The notes beneath the pieces are model-generated. The model made no database searches and was not told where the DNA came from. It saw nothing but the letters and a program-made list of their open reading frames with translations. 13,216 nucleotides of DNA. It comes from Candidatus Pacearchaeota archaeon. Lineage in GTDB: Archaea > Nanobdellota > Nanobdellia > Pacearchaeales > GW2011-AR1. The stretch is from assembly GCA_015520065.1 (NCBI GenBank), contig WAQV01000070.1:1-13216 (forward strand). The letters are read 5' to 3'. The position numbers were made by a program, and so were the translations under genes. Within the stretch, counting starts at the first letter, position 1, and each line of letters begins with the position of its first letter. Positions 6,022 to 11,677 of this stretch are shown in pieces.

Positions 6022-6222
6022 TCAAGCCTTTTTGAATTTAGCCACGAGTTCTATTAAGTCTTCCTGTCCGAGAAACATAGACCTGCAGCAGTATCTTTCC
6101 AGTCCAAGCTCATCTAAAACCTTCTTTGCAGGCTCGTTTTGCTGCTTTACTCTTAATTTAAACTCCTCCCATAAGTGAGCTATTGGCTTTCCGCAACCGA
6201 AACATCTTACAGGGATTATCAT
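6022..6222 (-). CDS. rpoN: DNA-directed RNA polymerase subunit N
   Basis: A 66-residue homologue of eukaryotic Rpb10, needed to assemble the Rpo3/Rpo11/Rpo10 platform of archaeal RNA polymerase. It begins with the hallmark MIIPVRCFGCGKPIAHLW, with Cys7 and Cys10, and has the second zinc pair Cys45-Cys46 in LERYCCRSMF. Length and motifs are standard. It normally sits directly after uS9; here it is separate, with its own divergent promoter facing the ABC transporter operon. A GAGGAG sequence 9 bases before the ATG could act as a ribosome-binding site if transcription starts further upstream than the TATA spacing suggests. Confidence 0.96.
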   Translation of the reverse strand: MIIPVRCFGCGKPIAHLWEEFKLRVKQQNEPAKKVLDELGLERYCCRSMFLGQEDLIELVAKFKKA

Positions 6223-6231
6223 AATAATACT

Positions 6232-6273
6232 CCTCTCTGCTGGTTTTTAAAGCTTTTGATAACTTCAGAGAGG
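6232..6273. repeat. 8-bp inverted repeat in the rpoN/ABC divergent promoter
   Basis: CCTCTCTG (6232-6239) and CAGAGAGG (6266-6273) are perfect inverted copies 26 bp apart, in an 80-bp divergent intergenic space. The left arm overlaps the presumed 5' region of rpoN and the right arm abuts the TATA box of the ABC operon. A dimeric regulator bound here could control both genes. It is also possible that the GAGGAG part simply serves as the rpoN ribosome-binding site. Confidence 0.5.
6242..6251 (-). promoter_or_regulatory. TATA box of rpoN
   Basis: On the minus strand this reads TTTAAAAACC, centred about 25 bp before the rpoN ATG. The plus-strand sequence GGTTTTTAAA is repeated exactly 30 bp further on as the TATA box of the ABC operon. 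Confidence 0.5.
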
Positions 6274-6281
6274 TTTTTAAA
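6272..6281 (+). promoter_or_regulatory. TATA box of the ABC transporter operon
   Basis: GGTTTTTAAA is centred about 26 bp before the ATG at 6303, so the message would be leaderless. It touches the right arm of the 8-bp inverted repeat. Confidence 0.55.
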
Positions 6282-6302
6282 AGAGAGTTCCTTGTAAACT
6301 TA

Positions 6303-7043
6303 ATGAGTGAAAAGGAAAAAGTGAGAGAATTAATAAGATTAGAAAGAGTTTATAAGATTTACAGGGCTGGGCAGGAAAACGAGGTAAGAGCGTTGCAAAA
6401 CATTAACCTGAAAATAATCGGGGGAGAGTTTGTAGCAATTATGGGTCCTTCCGGAAGCGGGAAATCTACATGCATGAATTTGATTGGCAGTTTGGATATT
6501 CCAACAAAAGGAAAAGTGTTTCTTGAAAATAAAGATATTTCCAAGCTTGCAGAGTCTGAACTTGCTCTGCTTAGAGGAAAAAAGATAGGATTTATTTTTC
6601 AGCAGTTTAACCTTATTCCTAATCTGACAGCTCTTGAAAATGTAACTCTTCCTATGATTTTTCAGGGAGTTGAGGAGTATGAAAGAATTGAAAGAGGAAA
6701 AGAGTTATTGAAAAAATTTGGCCTGGCTGACAGAATGTATCATTACCCAGCACAACTCTCGGGAGGAGAGCAGCAAAGAGTTGCTATTGCCAGGGCATTG
6801 GCAAATAACCCTGACATAATTCTGGCTGATGAGCCTACAGGAAATCTGGATTCTATAAACGGAGAAATCATACTTTCTTTTTTAGATGCACTTCACAAAG
6901 AGGGAAAAACAATAGTTATGATTACTCATGACCAAAACTTAGCTTTAAGACATGCTGAGATAATTTACTGGTTAAAAGACGGAAAAATAGAGAAGGTCAC
7001 AAAAAAATATCGCAACAAGTGGATAACATTGAAGAGAAGGTAA
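6303..7043 (+). CDS. MacB/LolD-type ABC transporter ATPase
   Basis: A 246-residue ATP-binding subunit with every ABC motif: Walker A GPSGSGKST (48-56), Q-loop Gln100 in FIFQQFNL, signature LSGGEQQRVAIARAL (152-166), Walker B IILADEPTGNLD (172-183) with Asp176 and catalytic Glu177, and H-loop His209 in MITHD. The GNLD after Walker B and the IGSLDIPTKG stretch place it in the MacB/LolD/FtsE group, which powers mechanotransmission by FtsX-like permeases rather than conventional import. It is the first gene of a three-gene operon, 15 bp before the first permease gene. The 20-residue basic tail after the H-loop region (KKYRNKWITLKRR) is a small extension. Substrate is unknown. Confidence 0.93.
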   Translation: MSEKEKVRELIRLERVYKIYRAGQENEVRALQNINLKIIGGEFVAIMGPSGSGKSTCMNLIGSLDIPTKGKVFLENKDISKLAESELALLRGKKIGFIFQQFNLIPNLTALENVTLPMIFQGVEEYERIERGKELLKKFGLADRMYHYPAQLSGGEQQRVAIARALANNPDIILADEPTGNLDSINGEIILSFLDALHKEGKTIVMITHDQNLALRHAEIIYWLKDGKIEKVTKKYRNKWITLKRR

Positions 7044-7058
7044 AATTATAATCATAAA

Positions 7059-8273
7059 ATGAAAGAATATTTTTTACTGGCTTTTAAGAATATAAGAAAA
7101 AGAGGTGTCAGAAGCTGGCTAACATTGTTGGGAATTTTCATTGGGGTTTTAACAGTTGTTTCTTTAATAAGCCTTGGGAATGGTTTGAGAGAAGGAGTAA
7201 TTTCACAGTTTGGAATAAGTTCAACTAAATTAATCACTGTTCAGGCTGGAGGTCTTACAGCTTATGGACCTCCAGGGACATGGGTTTCAAACCCTTTAAC
7301 AAAACAGGATGCTGAAGCTATTGAAAAACTTGACAGTGTAGAAATAGCAATTCCAAGAAACATAGAAACAGTTCAGGTAAAATTCAAAGGAAAAACAATA
7401 ACCTCTCTTGCTGCATCTCTGCCACGAGAGAGAATGGATTTTGTATATGAAACCCTCGAGCTGAATGCAAAACACGGAAGACTTTTGGAAAAAGGTGATT
7501 CAAGGAAAGTTTTGTTAGGAAGTGATTTTAGAGATAAAACAAAAAACGGATTTGGAAAAAGCATCTCTGTTGGAGATAAAATAAGCATTGAGGGAAAGGA
7601 GTTTAGAGTTGCTGGAATACTTGAAAAGAAAGGAAGTTTCATAATTGACAGAATTATATTTATGCCTGATGAGGAATTGAATGATATAAAAAATTACAGA
7701 GACAAAGTAAATTTAATTGCTGTAAGAGTAAAGAGCAAAGATTTAATGGATAGAGCAAAGGAAGATATAGAAAAATTGTTAAGAGAGAGAAGAGATGTTA
7801 AAAAAGGTGAAGAGGATTTTGAGGTTTCAACTCCTCAGGCAATACTGGAAACAGTGGATAATGTCCTTAAAGGAATTCAGATTTTTATAGTAATCATAGC
7901 TTTAATTTCAATTGTTGTCGGTTCAATAGGAATCATTAATACTATGACTGTTTCTGTACTTGAAAGAAAAAAAGATATAGGAATTATGAAGGCTGTTGGC
8001 TTGACAAATAAAAATATTTTTTATCTATTTTTTGTAGAGGCTGGCTTGTTGGGATTGATTGGAGGGTTGTTAGGAGTTGTTTTCGGAATGATTGTTGGTT
8101 ATTTTGGAACAGCTGCAATAAACAAAATTATAGGCTCTTCTGCAACTCCTGAAATAAGCTGGATTGTTGTAATTCTTACTTTAATAGGAAGTTTTTTTAT
8201 AGGTTCTCTTGCTGGAACAATTCCTGCAATTAGAGCAGCAAAACAAAACCCTGTTGAAGCCCTACGAGGTTAA
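7059..8273 (+). CDS. MacB/FtsX-type ABC transporter permease 1
   Basis: A 404-residue membrane subunit with the four-helix MacB layout: TM1 at about 20-41, after a basic amphipathic start (FKNIRKRGVRSW), a large external domain at 42-272, then TM2 (273-296), TM3 (321-350) and TM4 (368-390). The coupling motif VLERKKDIGIMKAVGLTN (300-317), between TM2 and TM3, is typical of FtsX-like permeases, as is the terminal PAIRAAKQNPVEALRG. The family moves peptides, lipoproteins or macrolides, or transmits force to surface proteins. The gene sits 15 bp after the ATPase gene and ends one base before the second permease gene. No ribosome-binding site is seen before its ATG. Confidence 0.92.
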   Translation: MKEYFLLAFKNIRKRGVRSWLTLLGIFIGVLTVVSLISLGNGLREGVISQFGISSTKLITVQAGGLTAYGPPGTWVSNPLTKQDAEAIEKLDSVEIAIPRNIETVQVKFKGKTITSLAASLPRERMDFVYETLELNAKHGRLLEKGDSRKVLLGSDFRDKTKNGFGKSISVGDKISIEGKEFRVAGILEKKGSFIIDRIIFMPDEELNDIKNYRDKVNLIAVRVKSKDLMDRAKEDIEKLLRERRDVKKGEEDFEVSTPQAILETVDNVLKGIQIFIVIIALISIVVGSIGIINTMTVSVLERKKDIGIMKAVGLTNKNIFYLFFVEAGLLGLIGGLLGVVFGMIVGYFGTAAINKIIGSSATPEISWIVVILTLIGSFFIGSLAGTIPAIRAAKQNPVEALRG

Positions 8274-8274
8274 A

Positions 8275-9495
8275 ATGAGCGAGAATATAAAATATTCATT
8301 GAAGAACTTATTGAATAGAAAACAAAGAAGCATTTTAACAATAATATCAATATTTATAGGAATAACAACTATTTTCATATTTGTCAGTTTTGGGTGGGGC
8401 CTTTATGATTATGTTAAAGAATTTACTACAAGCTCTTCTGCAGACAAAGTAACAATAATCTCTAAAGGTGCTGGAATTGTTTTTAGCGGAATGGATCCTT
8501 CTTTTGTTTTAACAGAAGATGATATAAAAGCAATTGAGAGGACTCCCAGAGTTTTCAAAGTAGCTGGAATTTATGCAAAGCCAGCAAAGATTAAACATGA
8601 TGGCATAGTAAAGTATGTTTTTTTAATAGGTTTCAAACCTCAAGACGAGGAATTAATAACTGATTTGTTTAATATTGAGATAGATAAAGGAAGAAAATTA
8701 AACAAGAATGACAAAGGGAAAGTAGTGTTAGGATATAACTATCAGATAAAAGACAGAATATTTCCGAGAGCTTTTGAGTTAAATAATAAGATAGAAATAG
8801 AAGGTAAGAAGTTCAGGATTATTGGTTTTTTTGAGGCTGTGGGAAATCCTCAAGATGATTCAAATATTTATATGAGTGAAAAAGATATTAGAGAGTTATA
8901 CTTCAATAGTACACAGGAAATTAAAGGATACAACTGGGCGATTGCAAAAGTAGATTTGGAAAATATTGACAGAGTTATAACTGAAGTAGAAAAGAATTTA
9001 CGAGAATCCCGAGGACAGAAGGAAGGTGAAGAAGATTTTTTTGTGGAGTCTTTCCAGGACCTCTTAAAAACTTATACTAAAGCATTGGATATTGTTATTG
9101 CTTTTGTAATTTTGATTTCTCTAATTTCAGTTATTGTTTCATCAGTAAATACTGCAAACACTATGATTACTTCTGTTTTAGAGAGAACTCGAGAAATAGG
9201 AGTTTTGAAAGCTATTGGTGCAAGAAACAGAGAGATATTTAAGATATTTTTATTTGAATCAAGTTTATTGGGATTTATAGGAGGAGTTTTAGGAGTTTTA
9301 GTTGGCTGGATGATAACTTATGCCTTAAAAAATATCTTGGATAGTTTTGGATGGGGTTTTTTAACTCCTCACTATTCAACAAGCTTATTTGTTACATGCA
9401 TATTATTTGCAACAATAACTGGAGCAATTTCTGGAGCAATTCCTGCAATGCAGGCATCAAAAATAAAGGTTGTTGACGCGCTGAGGTATGAGTGA
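8275..9495 (+). CDS. MacB/FtsX-type ABC transporter permease 2
   Basis: A 406-residue paralogue of the preceding permease, with TM1 at about 20-41, an external domain at 42-272, TM2 (273-296), TM3 (322-352) and TM4 (370-392). The coupling loop SVLERTREIGVLKAIGARNR (300-319) and the end AIPAMQASKIKVVDALRYE match the family. The frame is open further upstream into the first permease gene, but the ATG at 8275, one base after the stop of permease 1, gives the canonical short N-terminus (SENIKYSLKNLLNRKQRS) and is chosen. Two different permeases with one ATPase suggest a heterodimeric transporter. Sequence identity between the two is moderate, highest in the coupling loop and C-terminus. Confidence 0.92.
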   Translation: MSENIKYSLKNLLNRKQRSILTIISIFIGITTIFIFVSFGWGLYDYVKEFTTSSSADKVTIISKGAGIVFSGMDPSFVLTEDDIKAIERTPRVFKVAGIYAKPAKIKHDGIVKYVFLIGFKPQDEELITDLFNIEIDKGRKLNKNDKGKVVLGYNYQIKDRIFPRAFELNNKIEIEGKKFRIIGFFEAVGNPQDDSNIYMSEKDIRELYFNSTQEIKGYNWAIAKVDLENIDRVITEVEKNLRESRGQKEGEEDFFVESFQDLLKTYTKALDIVIAFVILISLISVIVSSVNTANTMITSVLERTREIGVLKAIGARNREIFKIFLFESSLLGFIGGVLGVLVGWMITYALKNILDSFGWGFLTPHYSTSLFVTCILFATITGAISGAIPAMQASKIKVVDALRYE

Positions 9496-9513
9496 TGGTA
9501 AAGATTTCTCAAG

Positions 9514-9519
9514 AAAAAA
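9514..9519 (-). terminator. T-run terminator after the COG1361-like gene
   Basis: Six A on the plus strand are six T on the minus strand, 9 bases past the TGA of the minus-strand gene. A small stem (TTTCT/AGAAA) overlaps it. This lies in the 32-bp convergent gap with the transporter operon. Confidence 0.4.
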
Positions 9520-9527
9520 CTTCAAGT

Positions 9528-10388
9528 TCAGGCTTTTCTCTTTTTTTCATGCTTTTTGTAAATCCTATATGCTATAAAGATTACAATTAAAGCTGCTACT
9601 AGGTAATAAATAAAGTTTTTCTTTTTGGTTGATTTTTCTGTTTGAAAAGAAAAAGAATTGAAATAGAGAGTTTTGTTTAGTGTTCTTCTTACTCCTGTTT
9701 CATCAGTGTAACGAATTATCAAATCAATGCTTCCTTCAAAAGAATCCAATGGAGCTAAATTAAAATCCACTGTTGTATAATCATTTGCATCAAGAGAGCC
9801 AAGTATTTTCTTGTTAGGCCCTTTTATAATTATGTTTTCTTGTTGAGGAATTTCAGCTGCGAGAGCCTCAACATCGTTTTTGCCTATATTTAGAATTTCC
9901 AGTGTTAAAGTATTTGATGAAGAATCATAACTTTTAAGATATATCTCAAAATCAGCCCTTACATCTTTCACATAAACATTGAACTGTTTTTCAAAGCTTT
10001 CCTTTCCTGAATCATCAGAACCATATCTTACTGTAATAGGGTTGTCTCCATCCAAGGCATTTTCATCTATTTTGACTTTATAAGGTATCATTAAATAAGA
10101 GGGATAGTCTTTAACAAAAGTTCCTCCTTTAACAGTTACCTTTAATTCTGTTCCAGGATCAAAAGAGATAGGAAAATCCTCTACAAGCTCAAAAAAGACA
10201 TTAACACATTCAGGGTTTTCAGTTCCTGTCATCTGAAATACTAGTTTCACATAATCTCCCGGAATTGCTGGATATGGGTCTTGGTTTATTAGTGAAACAT
10301 CTAAAGAACACACAGCAGATGAAAAAGGTGTTAAGAATAAGAGTATTAAAATCTGCATACTATAAAAGAAATTCCTCTTTGTTTTCAT
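9528..10388 (-). CDS. Secreted, membrane-anchored S-layer-associated protein (COG1361-like)
   Basis: A 286-residue envelope protein. Residues 1-25 are a signal peptide (basic start, hydrophobic ILILLFLTPF, cleavage expected after SSA). The ectodomain (26-255) is beta-rich and looks like two Ig-like domains. The first has the PYPAIPGDYVKLVFQMTG pattern seen in COG1361 S-layer-type proteins. The second contains LTLEILNIGKNDVEALAAEI. A single TM helix (about 259-275) and the basic tail YKKHEKKRKA anchor it with the C-terminus inside. Cys27 and Cys61 could form a disulfide. It converges on the MacB-type transporter operon. A role as partner or client of that transporter is inference from location. 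It has its own promoter. Confidence 0.75.
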   Translation of the reverse strand: MKTKRNFFYSMQILILLFLTPFSSAVCSLDVSLINQDPYPAIPGDYVKLVFQMTGTENPECVNVFFELVEDFPISFDPGTELKVTVKGGTFVKDYPSYLMIPYKVKIDENALDGDNPITVRYGSDDSGKESFEKQFNVYVKDVRADFEIYLKSYDSSSNTLTLEILNIGKNDVEALAAEIPQQENIIIKGPNKKILGSLDANDYTTVDFNLAPLDSFEGSIDLIIRYTDETGVRRTLNKTLYFNSFSFQTEKSTKKKNFIYYLVAALIVIFIAYRIYKKHEKKRKA

Positions 10389-10410
10389 GAAATAAAATAA
10401 ACAATGTATT

Positions 10411-10420
10411 CTTTATAAAC
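10411..10420 (-). promoter_or_regulatory. TATA box of the COG1361-like gene
   Basis: On the minus strand this reads GTTTATAAAG, centred about 27 bp before the ATG at 10388, so the transcript is nearly leaderless. It is almost palindromic and could also work rightward. Confidence 0.5.
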
Positions 10421-10425
10421 TTTCT

Positions 10426-10475
10426 TGATGAAAGCGGCCGGTTGTCTGAGACATTGATGAAACGATATAAGTTAA
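10426..10475 (+). ncRNA. Candidate C/D-box-like small RNA (incomplete signature)
   Basis: In a G+C-rich patch of an AT-rich gap, TGATGA (10426-10431, C box) is followed by a 14-nt guide-length segment containing GCGGCCGG (10432-10445). Then come CTGA (10446-10449, D' box), a 5-nt spacer, and a second TGATGA (10455-10460, C' box). This is the internal order and spacing of archaeal C/D sRNAs that guide 2'-O-methylation. A canonical final D box was not found at the expected distance, and no promoter fits its 5' end, so the 3' end given here is a guess. Confidence 0.35.
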
Positions 10476-10628
10476 AAGTTAAGGTAGGTGTTGATTAGAA
10501 TAATTGCTTAAAATAGTGTAAAAATCTTTGTTTTAATGGTTCGTACAAGATATATTGTGCGAAGTTTTAAGAGTTTTTTGCGGATTTTTCATGGATTTTT
10601 GAGAAATTTCGATAAAATTGTTGTCTTC

Positions 10629-10655
10629 TGTTAACTAAGGTTAAGTTAGTTAATA
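10629..10655 (+). repeat. Palindromic dispersed repeat, copy 1
   Basis: A 27-bp unit of 11-bp arms (left TGTTAACTAAG, right GTTAGTTAATA) around the spacer GTTAA. It shares the family core TWAGGTTAWSTTAGT with copies 2 and 3. The 8-bp core arms TTAACTAA/TTAGTTAA are perfectly inverted. Confidence 0.75.
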
Positions 10656-10796
10656 TTTAGCAGTTTTAAGGTAGTAGAAAAAGGCTCTAATCCTAAAAGT
10701 TTTATTAAAGAGTCTTTATCAAAAAAATTAAGAAAAAGAGATTAAAAGAGCTGGAGCTGTAAAACAGAAAGTTCAAAACATAGATTCTAAAAAAGT

Positions 10797-10823
10797 TATT
10801 AACTTAGGTTATCTTAGTTAACA
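10797..10823 (+). repeat. Palindromic dispersed repeat, copy 2
   Basis: Left arm TATTAACTTAG, spacer GTTAT, right arm CTTAGTTAACA. Its centre is 168 bp after the centre of copy 1. Confidence 0.75.
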
Positions 10824-11016
10824 TCTATCTTTGAAAAGTGTTTTGTAATTTTAAAGAGGTTTAAAAAATGATGCAAAAAGAAATTTTTAAAATAATGGTT
10901 TAAAAGAAAAGTTTGTTGCAAGAAAGTGTGAAAGAAATGTTAAGAATAGTTAAAGAATATTAAAAAAGGAAAAATTGAGTGGTGTTTAATGATGATTGCC
11001 AGTTTATATGATTGTG

Positions 11017-11043
11017 TGTTAATTTAGGTTAAGTTAGTGAACA
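11017..11043 (+). repeat. Palindromic dispersed repeat, copy 3
   Basis: Left arm TGTTAATTTAG, spacer GTTAA, right arm GTTAGTGAACA. Its centre is 220 bp after copy 2 and it lies 30 bp past the end of the DUF5654-like gene. It is more diverged within the arms, but the GGTTAAGTTAGT core is identical to copy 1. Confidence 0.72.
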
Positions 11044-11072
11044 TTAGATGTTTTTTATGAGTTTTGTTTGCT

Positions 11073-11363
11073 TTAATAAAGATTGTCTTCTTTTAAGAAA
11101 TGTGCTGTAAAATATATTAAAATAAGGCTTACAATTGTAATGAAGGTTGAAGTTAGAATGCTTGATAGAGCTGAATTTTGAATATTAGTAATCCATTTTA
11201 CAAGCTCTTGAGATAGGTTAAAAACAGTTTCTCTCCAGCTGAAAGCTATTGTAAAGCCTAAAGTAACTACAATTAACATCCTCATCTGCCTTCTAAACTC
11301 TTTTTTGAAGTTGTTTCCTTTTACAAAAACAGCGTAAAGCCAGTCCCTAACTCCCTTTTCCAT
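11073..11363 (-). CDS. Small two-helix membrane protein, DUF5654-like
   Basis: A 96-residue protein with a basic cytoplasmic segment (residues 1-28, KKEFRRQMRM), TM1 at about 29-43 (IVVTLGFTIAFSWRE), an amphipathic loop (44-66) and TM2 at about 67-88, ending in a short polar tail. The FRRQMRMLIVVTLGFTIAFSWRE stretch resembles the DUF5654 family of small archaeal membrane proteins; I recall the family pattern but cannot verify it here. Function is unknown. It lies alone between two repeat-rich noncoding regions. The ATG follows a very AT-rich stretch with a TTAATTAAAA element about 30 bp upstream on the minus strand. Confidence 0.65.
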   Translation of the reverse strand: MEKGVRDWLYAVFVKGNNFKKEFRRQMRMLIVVTLGFTIAFSWRETVFNLSQELVKWITNIQNSALSSILTSTFITIVSLILIYFTAHFLKEDNLY

Positions 11364-11445
11364 TGTATATTATTTAACAAAGAGGTGTTTTAATTAAAAT
11401 TAAAAAATAGTTTATTAATCTTATTATTTTTTAGTTTTTCGATTT

Positions 11446-11458
11446 TTATCGACGATAA
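11446..11458. repeat. 13-bp palindrome TTATCGACGATAA, noncoding copy
   Basis: Two 6-bp arms TTATCG/CGATAA around a single A. It is the exact reverse complement of a second copy at 11846-11858, 400 bp away inside the next gene. Two CpG steps in such AT-rich DNA make a chance recurrence unlikely. Confidence 0.7.
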
Positions 11459-11486
11459 CAATCTTTTTAAGTTGAAAATGAAGGAT

Positions 11487-11563
11487 AAACAGGTGTTTAA
11501 AGGTGTTTAAACAGGTGTTTAAATGAAATTTTTTGAAACAAACAGCTGTTTAAATTTAAACAG
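11487..11563. repeat. AAACAGSTGTTT motif cluster A (noncoding)
   Basis: Motifs start at 11487 (AAACAGGTGTTTAAA), 11499 (shortened AAAGGTGTTTAAA), 11509 (AAACAGGTGTTTAAA) and 11540 (AAACAGCTGTTTAAA, whose first 12 bases are a perfect palindrome). A half-site AAACAGAC is at 11558. A related AAAGAGGTGTTT lies outside at 11379. Close packing (10-12 bp start to start for the first three) resembles iterons or a multi-site operator. Confidence 0.7.
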
Positions 11564-11648
11564 ACAATAAAAAAACAGCAAAAAATAATTCTCTTTAATA
11601 AAAAACAATTATTATAAATTTTGGCATATTAAGGCTTAAAAAGAAAGA

Positions 11649-11657
11649 TTTTTAAAG
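11649..11657 (+). promoter_or_regulatory. TATA box of the first coiled-coil/winged-helix gene
   Basis: TTTTTAAAG is centred 25 bp before the ATG at 11678. This decides the start: an in-frame TTG 15 bp earlier (11663) would lie only 10 bp from the box. Confidence 0.6.
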
Positions 11658-11677
11658 GATGATTGATATTAAATATT

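Larger units (their letters stand above)
10421..11072. other. Repeat-bearing intergenic region without a convincing gene
   Basis: About 650 bp between the COG1361-like gene and the DUF5654-like gene. It holds the C/D-like signature at the left edge and three palindromic repeats of one family. No open frame of credible length is present. Between repeats 1 and 2 (about 10650-10820) two short lysine-rich open stretches in different frames adjoin and could be a decayed gene end, but both are too short to call. TTTCGATAAA (10607-10616) is a half-match to the 13-bp palindromes found further right. Confidence 0.6.
11364..11677. other. Noncoding region with repeat cluster upstream of the winged-helix gene
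   Basis: A 314-bp AT-rich stretch between divergent genes with no credible open frame. From left to right it holds an AAAGAGGTGTTT site at 11379, a stem TCGAT-TTTT-ATCGA (11439-11452) overlapping the 13-bp palindrome at 11446, the AAACAGSTGTTT cluster at 11487-11563, an A/T-only run (about 11565-11625), and the TATA box of the next gene. Confidence 0.65.

Noticed and set aside
8209..8274. Upstream ATG for permease 2
   Set aside because: It overlaps the end of permease 1 by 65 bp and would add a charged extension in front of a canonical MacB N-terminus.
10650..10823. Pseudogene remnant between palindromic repeats 1 and 2
   Set aside because: Two adjoining open stretches of about 30 codons in different frames look lysine-rich but have no recognisable motif; such lengths arise by chance in AT-rich DNA.
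10629..11043. CRISPR array
   Set aside because: The three repeats are palindromic, diverged in their arms and separated by 141 and 193 bp, far too long and uneven for spacers, and no cas gene is present.
10629..11043. dif site for the XerA-like recombinase
   Set aside because: The arm-spacer-arm form is suggestive, but dif is normally single copy with a 6-bp spacer, and I cannot match these arms to a known archaeal dif; kept only as a test in the findings.
11663..11677. TTG start 15 bp upstream of the chosen ATG for winged-helix gene 1
   Set aside because: It lies only 10 bp from the centre of the TATA box, and the ATG at 11678 gives the expected spacing and the family-like start MFWLF.
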